Of a stretch of 11,310 nt of DNA, positions 6,056 to 11,310 are shown in pieces. Below the pieces are notes generated by a model. That model was not told where the DNA came from. It searched no databases and worked only from the letters and a program-made list of their open reading frames with translations. The translations under genes were made by a program, and so were the position numbers. This DNA is from an uncultured Porphyromonas sp. Its GTDB lineage: Bacteria; Bacteroidota; Bacteroidia; Bacteroidales; Porphyromonadaceae. How positions within the stretch are numbered: the first letter of the stretch is position 1; each line of letters begins with the position of its first letter. Where the stretch lies: NCBI GenBank assembly GCA_946222055.1, contig CAMIEW010000006.1, positions 1 through 11,310 on the forward strand, given 5' to 3'.

Positions 6056-8100
6056 TGGCCTGTCCCGGTAGGCCAGTAGATGTTTTGATAGAGATAGCTG
6101 TTCTCCGCTTTGTTATCTGGGCTACAGAGCTGCATCTCCTCGATGGAGAAAGGATTCAGATAGTGTCCCTCGTAGAATGTGTATCCGTTATTGTAGAAGA
6201 TGTTATTCTTTCTGATCTGGTATGGACGCACATACTTAGACAACTCCTTAGAGGAGATTTTTGCCTCTTCACCACCATCAGATGATTCTTCCTCTAGGAA
6301 GGGATTTTTTGCATCTGGCTTAATATTACCATCCTTGTCTTTGGGCTTAAAGCCGTCGGAGGTATACATCTCATCCCAGAGATTGACCCCCTCGATCTGG
6401 TAATTCTTGACCTGATCCATAGCGCGCCAACGCTTGAGGTCATCCATACGGTAGCCCTCGCCGACCAGCTCGCAACGACGCTCGCGCCGAATAGAGTAAA
6501 GGGTCGCATCGATCGCCTGACCGGCAGAGAAGGCACCCCAGTCGTAGGCGGAGCGACTGAGGTCGCCCTCGTAGGACATATCGGTTGCAGCAATGGTGGT
6601 CTCGATGGGAGCCGTTATACCCACACGCTTGCGGAGGGCATCCCAGTACTTGCGGGCGGTGGCATCGATGGTGTGATTCTTAAGGTAGGATGCCTCGATA
6701 TAATTGAGGTAAGCCTCCTCTACTCGGACGTGAATAAGACCACAGTCGTCACTGGCAGAGGTTCCAATGCATTTTGCGGGATCATAGTTGTAGAACTTCC
6801 TTTGGCGGTATCCCGTTACATCTCGATTCTCCTGAATATTGATGAGTCCTGGAACACCAAACTCCGCCATACCGCCCTTCTTGGAATTATTGACCAGCGT
6901 TTTTTCGCTGAAGAGGAAGAGCTGTAGGCGCTCGTCGCGGTCTACCTTTACTGCCTCAATGGTCCTGTCGCCCTGATAGCCGGAGGCTGATGCGTAGATT
7001 GGCTTTCCATTCTTCATAAGGAAGGACTCCACAAGGCTTCGGGTCCAGCCGGAGTTGAAGCCTGACTGGAGGTAGTTGCTGGTGAAGTGCATCTTATTGG
7101 CAGATGAACTGTACTCCTCCCAGAGTAGGACCTCCGGAAAAGCACTCAGGTCGGGACTGGCGTACATATCGTAGTAGGGGTTCCACCCAGAGTAGGTCTT
7201 GGGGCCGGTGGGGTTCATGACATGGGTATTCTCCGTCTTCAGAGGTACCTGGTCACTCACCTTCTTGGCAGCATCCATAGCCTGGGAGAGGAAGAAGTCA
7301 ACCTCGCCTGACTGGTCAAAGGTCTTCCCCTTATTCCACTCCTTGTCCTTGCCTGGCCAAGCGGCATCACCGGGGACACGACCGGAGCCTCTGTGGTAGA
7401 GCTCAAAGGTTCCCTCAAAGAGGGCTACGCGGGACTTCAGTGCCAGGACAGATCTCTTGGAGAGACGCTGGTTGCGGTGCGTCGTCTCGGGGAGTAGCTC
7501 GATAGCCTTATCCAGATTCTTGAGGATATATCGAGCCACCTCATTGCGAGGCTGGCGCTGACTGGCCTGTGCTAGGTCGTCATCGACATTGAGTACCTTT
7601 TCCTCGATAGGGAAGTCTCCGAAGTTAACCAACTTGCCATAGTACAGCATTCCTCGAATGGCATACGCCTCTCCGATGGCTTGGTCAATGTCCTCCGGTC
7701 TACCGGAGATCTCCCCATCAGCTCTGCGCTGCTCTACTTCGGAGATAAACTTATTGACATCACGGATGGCGCCAAAACCGATGCCACCACTCTCCGGTAC
7801 TTTCCACCTGTCGAGAGTAAACATCCCTTCGTTTCCACCGGTGCTTGCCTGGTTGTCGGTGCCATTGTCCCAGGTGGCCATACCACCGTTGTATCCTCCG
7901 ACACCACCAAAAATGGTGCTGGTGTAATTGATCGTAAATGTGGAGAGCTGCTCTGCAGTCTTGTAGTATGTCTTAGGACCGATCGCATCCTTTGGCTCCC
8001 GGTCAAGGAAGTTGCATGAGGTAGTCATGCCTCCTATAAGCAGGGTCACCAGAGATACGGTCAGGGCCTTCAGCCCTCTATGTATTGTTATGTTATTCAT
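6043..8100 (-). CDS. SusD/RagB family nutrient-binding outer-membrane lipoprotein
   Basis: This complete 685-residue lipoprotein is the surface lid of the transporter encoded just upstream. It binds the incoming substrate and closes over the SusC barrel. The signal peptide ends in a lipobox-like GMTTSC with C29 as the lipidated residue. The acidic residues that follow (NFLDREPKD) are compatible with surface export. The N-terminal SusD-like part (about 30-250) has the helical TPR-like pattern, for example EAYAIRGMLYYGKLVNFGDFP. The C-terminal RagB/SusD part (about 340-685) contains the family signatures RVEEAYLNYIEA, IRRERRCELVGEG and YRMDDLKRW. It is longer than many SusD proteins (about 500-600 residues), partly through a polar, acidic Ser/Glu/Lys stretch near 583-622. 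It begins 20 bp after the susC stop and has no clear Shine-Dalgarno sequence, as is common in this phylum. The substrate cannot be read from sequence; glycan and peptide are both possible. Confidence 0.95.
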   Translation of the reverse strand: MNNITIHRGLKALTVSLVTLLIGGMTTSCNFLDREPKDAIGPKTYYKTAEQLSTFTINYTSTIFGGVGGYNGGMATWDNGTDNQASTGGNEGMFTLDRWKVPESGGIGFGAIRDVNKFISEVEQRRADGEISGRPEDIDQAIGEAYAIRGMLYYGKLVNFGDFPIEEKVLNVDDDLAQASQRQPRNEVARYILKNLDKAIELLPETTHRNQRLSKRSVLALKSRVALFEGTFELYHRGSGRVPGDAAWPGKDKEWNKGKTFDQSGEVDFFLSQAMDAAKKVSDQVPLKTENTHVMNPTGPKTYSGWNPYYDMYASPDLSAFPEVLLWEEYSSSANKMHFTSNYLQSGFNSGWTRSLVESFLMKNGKPIYASASGYQGDRTIEAVKVDRDERLQLFLFSEKTLVNNSKKGGMAEFGVPGLINIQENRDVTGYRQRKFYNYDPAKCIGTSASDDCGLIHVRVEEAYLNYIEASYLKNHTIDATARKYWDALRKRVGITAPIETTIAATDMSYEGDLSRSAYDWGAFSAGQAIDATLYSIRRERRCELVGEGYRMDDLKRWRAMDQVKNYQIEGVNLWDEMYTSDGFKPKDKDGNIKPDAKNPFLEEESSDGGEEAKISSKELSKYVRPYQIRKNNIFYNNGYTFYEGHYLNPFSIEEMQLCSPDNKAENSYLYQNIYWPTGTGHVTK

Positions 8101-8120
8101 GGTTTCTAAGCACTACTGAG

Positions 8121-11100
8121 TTAGAGGTTTAGATTAAGACCAAATGAGATCGTGCGCGCCAGAGGATAGATCTTACCGGGACCCCAGTCACCGCCGGTGG
8201 CCTCAGGATCAAAGATCTTATTCATCTGGGTGAAGGTGTAGAGATTATCTGCAGAGAAGTAGATCCTCGCTCTAGAGATACCTATCTCACCGGTCCACTC
8301 CGTCGGTAGCGTATAGCCGATCTGGAGATTCTTTATGCGCATATAGGCTGCATTCTGCAGGTATCGGGTCTGGGTGGCGAAGTTCTTACCGCCCTGATCG
8401 AAGAGCGGACGGGGGTAATAGGCATCCAGATTGGCTCCGAAGTCCTTGTCACCCTCCGGGCGGAAGTAGTCAAGGTGCTCCTTAAAGCCGGCAGCCTGCC
8501 ACATATTGTGATTGGCACCTGTGCTGTAGGGGCTAGCGTCCCAGAAGTCACGCTTACCGATACCCTGGAGGAAGATGGATGCATCGAGACCCTTCCATGC
8601 GCCATCGAGAGTGATACCGAAGCGGTAGCGGGGTGATGAGTTGCCTATGATGGAGAGATCGCCGTGATCATCAAGGGTGTTGTTTCCGTAATTGACTTCA
8701 CCCTTGTCTAGTTGCGTGCCATTCTCATCTACCCGGTCGACGAGGTTCTTATACATCACATCGCCGGCAGCCCAGTTGGTACCCCACGAGGGTTTATTGT
8801 CCTTGAGGTGATTCGCCATCTCCTCATCAGTCTTGGCAATGCCTACAGTTTGGTAGCCCCATATCTCGCCCATCTTTCTACCCTCATACCAGTCATTGAG
8901 ATTGCCGGTGGGGTTGTAGTAGCGAGTGATGGTCTGTACGTCATCAGAGAGGACGAGCTTCACGCCGTATCGGAAGTCTGCATGGCTGTCACGCCAGCTG
9001 AGCTCCAGATCCCATCCCTGAGAGCGCATATCACTATTATTGACAGCAGGCTGTCCGGCACCAAGGATGGAGGGCTTGGAGGGAGCGGGACCGACCATAT
9101 TCTCCGTCGTGCGGACGAAGTAGTCGAAGTATCCCTGCAGGCGATTATTGAAGAGTCCGAAGTCTAGCCCGATATTCCACGACTTTACCGTCTCCCACGT
9201 TAGGTCCGGAGAGACAAGACCCGGCATAGAGGAGGTGTTTTGCCGCTCTCCATCGATCAGCCAGCGAGAGTTCTTAGAGCCGATCGGCTGGGAGAGAAAC
9301 CAGGGGTAGAGCGCATCGATACGAGTGTTGCCAAGCGTACCCCATGATCCGCGGAGCTTCAGCAGACCAACATAGTCGTTAAGTGGCTTAAAGAACTCCT
9401 CCTGTGCGATATTCCATCCGAGGGAGAAGGAGGGGAAGGTAGCCCAACGCTTATCTCCAATGAAGCGAGAGGAGCCGTCACGACGTAGAGAGACCTCTAA
9501 GAGATAACGCCCATCGTATGCGTAGTTGATACGCCCGAAGGCACCCATCGTTGCCCAGTGGTTATTCCCATATCCGGGACGAGTGTCCTTATGGGTTGCC
9601 GTATTGATCGTCGGGATCTCCGGTGTGATCAAGTCGTCACGAGTTGCAGAGAGACTCTTCCATTCGTTAGACTCCATATCGAGACCAGCTACCACCTTGA
9701 AGTCGTGCACCTCGTTGAAGAGCTTGGCATACTCGGTGTAGAAGCGCCCGTTGAAGTAATTAGTCTTGCTGAAACTTTCACTCACGCGAGACTTACCCTT
9801 GGGGTAATCACCACTCCAGGAAGCTGCTACAGGATTCTTGTCCGGATCGTGGTAGTAGATAGGGAGCACATCCCAGTGTCCCTGTACATTGGTCGTATTG
9901 TAGTTACCCTCTGCCCTGATGGTCCAGCCGTCAAGAGGCTTGATCTCAAGGGTGACCTGCTGATTGAGACGATCAGTCTGCTTGATGTCATGACCACCAT
10001 CCCTCATCTGGATAATCTCTGTGCCGAAGGCGTAGTATCCATTTGGGTCAAAGACAACGTTAGTCGGCCAGCGACGAGCGATATTGTGGAAGAAGAGACC
10101 GGTTAGGTATGATGGACGATCGTAGTCCTCACGTGACCACTTGTTATTGTAGGTCAGCCTCATCCAGGGAGTGAGGTCTGCGGTGATCTTACCGGCGAGA
10201 TTATAGCGCTGGAAGGTGTCTTTTCCATGACGGATCAGACCGCGCTGATCGAGGATTGCTGCACTGGCATAGTACATTATCTTGTCGGATCCACCACTGA
10301 CAGAGATATTATGCTCCTGTGAGGGGACGTTCTTCTTATACATCTCGGCAAACCAGTCTGTATTGGCCCACCCGGATGTGTACATTCCCCAGGGCTCATT
10401 GGCTCCGTAGCCTCTCCATACAGTACCCCAAGCCTCCTCTCCAGTGAGAGTACCGGCCTGGTAGCCCTTGATGAGACGTATCATATTGTCATCAAAGGGG
10501 ATCTGATCACCCTTATTGCGCGCTGCGGCATTCCAGTAGCGGGCAAATTCGTAGGAGTCCATCATCTGAGGGATCTGCGTCGCAGTGGCGAAGCGGACGT
10601 TGCCATTGTAGCTGATCCGTGCCTTACCCTCCTTACCACTCTTGGTGGTGACGAGGATCACACCGAAGGCTGCACGCGATCCGTAGATGGCGCTGGCGGA
10701 GGCATCCTTAAGTACAGAGATGCTCTCGATGTCATTGGGTGCAAGGGAGTAGATATCACCCTCTGATCCGTCGATCAGCACCAGTGGTGCGGAGGAAGAG
10801 CCGCTACCAATTGTTCCGGTACCGCGGATGTTAAATGCCATCCGGCTGTCGAGGGCACCGCCGCTATTAGTGACGTTGAAGTTAAGTCCCGGCACAACAC
10901 CCTGCAGCGCCTGACCGACATTCTGCACCGGACGTGCCTCGAGGACCTTACTGTCGATCTGCGAGACGGCACCGGTGAGGTTGGCTTTCTTCTGGGTACC
11001 GTAGCCGACGACGACGACCTCATCGAGGAGCTCGGAGTCTTCGTGGAGGACGATGTCTAAGTGCAGAGTATTATTCTGCCCCCCCCCCCCGTTTTTCAGG

Positions 11101-11310
11101 GTAATCTCCTGAGTCTTCATGCCGACGAAGGAGACACGCAGCGTCGCATCTGAGGGCACCTCAGGGATGGTGAAGTTGCCGTCCAGGTCAGCGGACGCTC
11201 CCTTACCGGGGACGCCGACGACTGCCACGGTGGCGCCGATGACCGGCTCCCCTGTGGTGTCCTTGACGGTACCGGTGACGGTGACCGTCTGGGCCTGGGC
11301 AACAGTGGTG
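8121..11310 (-). CDS. SusC/RagA family TonB-linked outer-membrane transporter, 5' end beyond window
   Basis: The frame is open to the right edge: 1,062 residues are visible and only the start codon and part of the signal peptide are missing. The first residues TTVAQAQ look like the end of a signal peptide cleaved near AQA|Q. An internal GTG at 11228 is not the start, because the conserved domain begins upstream of it. Numbering from the first full codon, the carboxypeptidase-regulatory-like N-terminal domain is at about 9-90 (GTVKDTTGEPVIGATV, DLDGNFTI). The TonB-box-like linker LDEVVVVGYGTQ follows near 95-106, and the plug is at about 125-225 (NIRGTGTIG, VLIDG, ISVLKDASASAIYGSRAAFGV). The remainder is a 22-strand-type barrel ending in the family-typical YPLARTISFGLNLNL. 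It imports an oligomeric nutrient with TonB energy, together with the adjacent SusD. A 12-base G tract encodes G74-G77 in the N-terminal domain and could switch the gene on and off. The promoter is outside the window. Confidence 0.96.
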   Translation of the reverse strand, partial: TTVAQAQTVTVTGTVKDTTGEPVIGATVAVVGVPGKGASADLDGNFTIPEVPSDATLRVSFVGMKTQEITLKNGGGGQNNTLHLDIVLHEDSELLDEVVVVGYGTQKKANLTGAVSQIDSKVLEARPVQNVGQALQGVVPGLNFNVTNSGGALDSRMAFNIRGTGTIGSGSSSAPLVLIDGSEGDIYSLAPNDIESISVLKDASASAIYGSRAAFGVILVTTKSGKEGKARISYNGNVRFATATQIPQMMDSYEFARYWNAAARNKGDQIPFDDNMIRLIKGYQAGTLTGEEAWGTVWRGYGANEPWGMYTSGWANTDWFAEMYKKNVPSQEHNISVSGGSDKIMYYASAAILDQRGLIRHGKDTFQRYNLAGKITADLTPWMRLTYNNKWSREDYDRPSYLTGLFFHNIARRWPTNVVFDPNGYYAFGTEIIQMRDGGHDIKQTDRLNQQVTLEIKPLDGWTIRAEGNYNTTNVQGHWDVLPIYYHDPDKNPVAASWSGDYPKGKSRVSESFSKTNYFNGRFYTEYAKLFNEVHDFKVVAGLDMESNEWKSLSATRDDLITPEIPTINTATHKDTRPGYGNNHWATMGAFGRINYAYDGRYLLEVSLRRDGSSRFIGDKRWATFPSFSLGWNIAQEEFFKPLNDYVGLLKLRGSWGTLGNTRIDALYPWFLSQPIGSKNSRWLIDGERQNTSSMPGLVSPDLTWETVKSWNIGLDFGLFNNRLQGYFDYFVRTTENMVGPAPSKPSILGAGQPAVNNSDMRSQGWDLELSWRDSHADFRYGVKLVLSDDVQTITRYYNPTGNLNDWYEGRKMGEIWGYQTVGIAKTDEEMANHLKDNKPSWGTNWAAGDVMYKNLVDRVDENGTQLDKGEVNYGNNTLDDHGDLSIIGNSSPRYRFGITLDGAWKGLDASIFLQGIGKRDFWDASPYSTGANHNMWQAAGFKEHLDYFRPEGDKDFGANLDAYYPRPLFDQGGKNFATQTRYLQNAAYMRIKNLQIGYTLPTEWTGEIGISRARIYFSADNLYTFTQMNKIFDPEATGGDWGPGKIYPLARTISFGLNLNL
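11079..11090 (-). repeat. 12-base poly-G tract (coding strand) inside susC
   Basis: The plus strand has exactly twelve consecutive C, read on the coding strand as GGG GGG GGG GGG between LKN and QNNTLH. The present length keeps susC in frame. Adding one G leads to GCA GAA TAA (stop at 11073-11071). Removing one G leads to TAG at 11059-11057. Runs of G this long are classic sites of slipped-strand mispairing and are also prone to sequencing error. Confidence 0.9.

Noticed and set aside
6318..6356. EF-hand or dockerin-like calcium loop in SusD (DKDGNIKPDA)
   Set aside because: The first ligand position is proline and the twelfth is alanine, so the spacing and residues do not fit a calcium-binding loop.
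11226..11228. GTG as the start codon of susC
   Set aside because: The same frame continues upstream with a typical mature SusC N-terminus (GTVKDTTGEPVIGATV) and the end of a signal peptide, so the true start is outside the window.

Overview
The window looks like chromosomal DNA of a Bacteroidota bacterium, most likely Bacteroidales. The main evidence is a SusC/RagA-type TonB-dependent receptor followed at once by a SusD/RagB-type surface lipoprotein, a pairing typical of this phylum. Supporting signs are weak Shine-Dalgarno sequences and a possible TAnnTTTG-like promoter. The DNA is G+C-rich by eye, which would fit a high-G+C Porphyromonas relative, but I cannot name a genus securely.

All four genes are on the minus strand, so the reading order is right to left. 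(1) 11310-8121: susC-like outer-membrane transporter. Only its extreme 5' end (start codon and most of the signal peptide) is missing beyond the right edge. (2) 8100-6043: susD-like lipoprotein, complete, 20 bp after susC. Two hairpins follow: a 9-bp stem spanning the susD stop codon and a perfect 40-bp palindrome at 5975-6014, the probable end of the susCD transcript. (3) 6042-5552: a 491-bp non-coding gap. It holds a 124-bp segment bounded by inverted repeats with a pyrimidine-rich tail (candidate structured RNA or MITE-like remnant) and a candidate promoter. (4) 5551-4670: complete exported TPR-repeat protein. (5) 4673 to the left edge: a very long open frame, 1,557 codons without a stop, encoding an exported alpha-2-macroglobulin-like protein. 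It overlaps the TPR gene by 4 bp (ATGA), so the two form one translationally coupled unit. Its last few hundred residues lie beyond the left edge.

SusC and SusD should form an outer-membrane importer for an oligomeric nutrient, glycan or peptide; no degradative enzyme in the window identifies the substrate. The TPR/macroglobulin pair looks like a separate envelope unit, possibly for protease trapping or envelope protection.

The most striking observation is a run of exactly 12 G (coding strand) inside susC at 11079-11090. In its present length it encodes four in-frame glycines. A change of one base in either direction puts a stop codon within eight codons of the tract. This is the design expected of a slipped-strand phase-variable on/off switch in a nutrient receptor.
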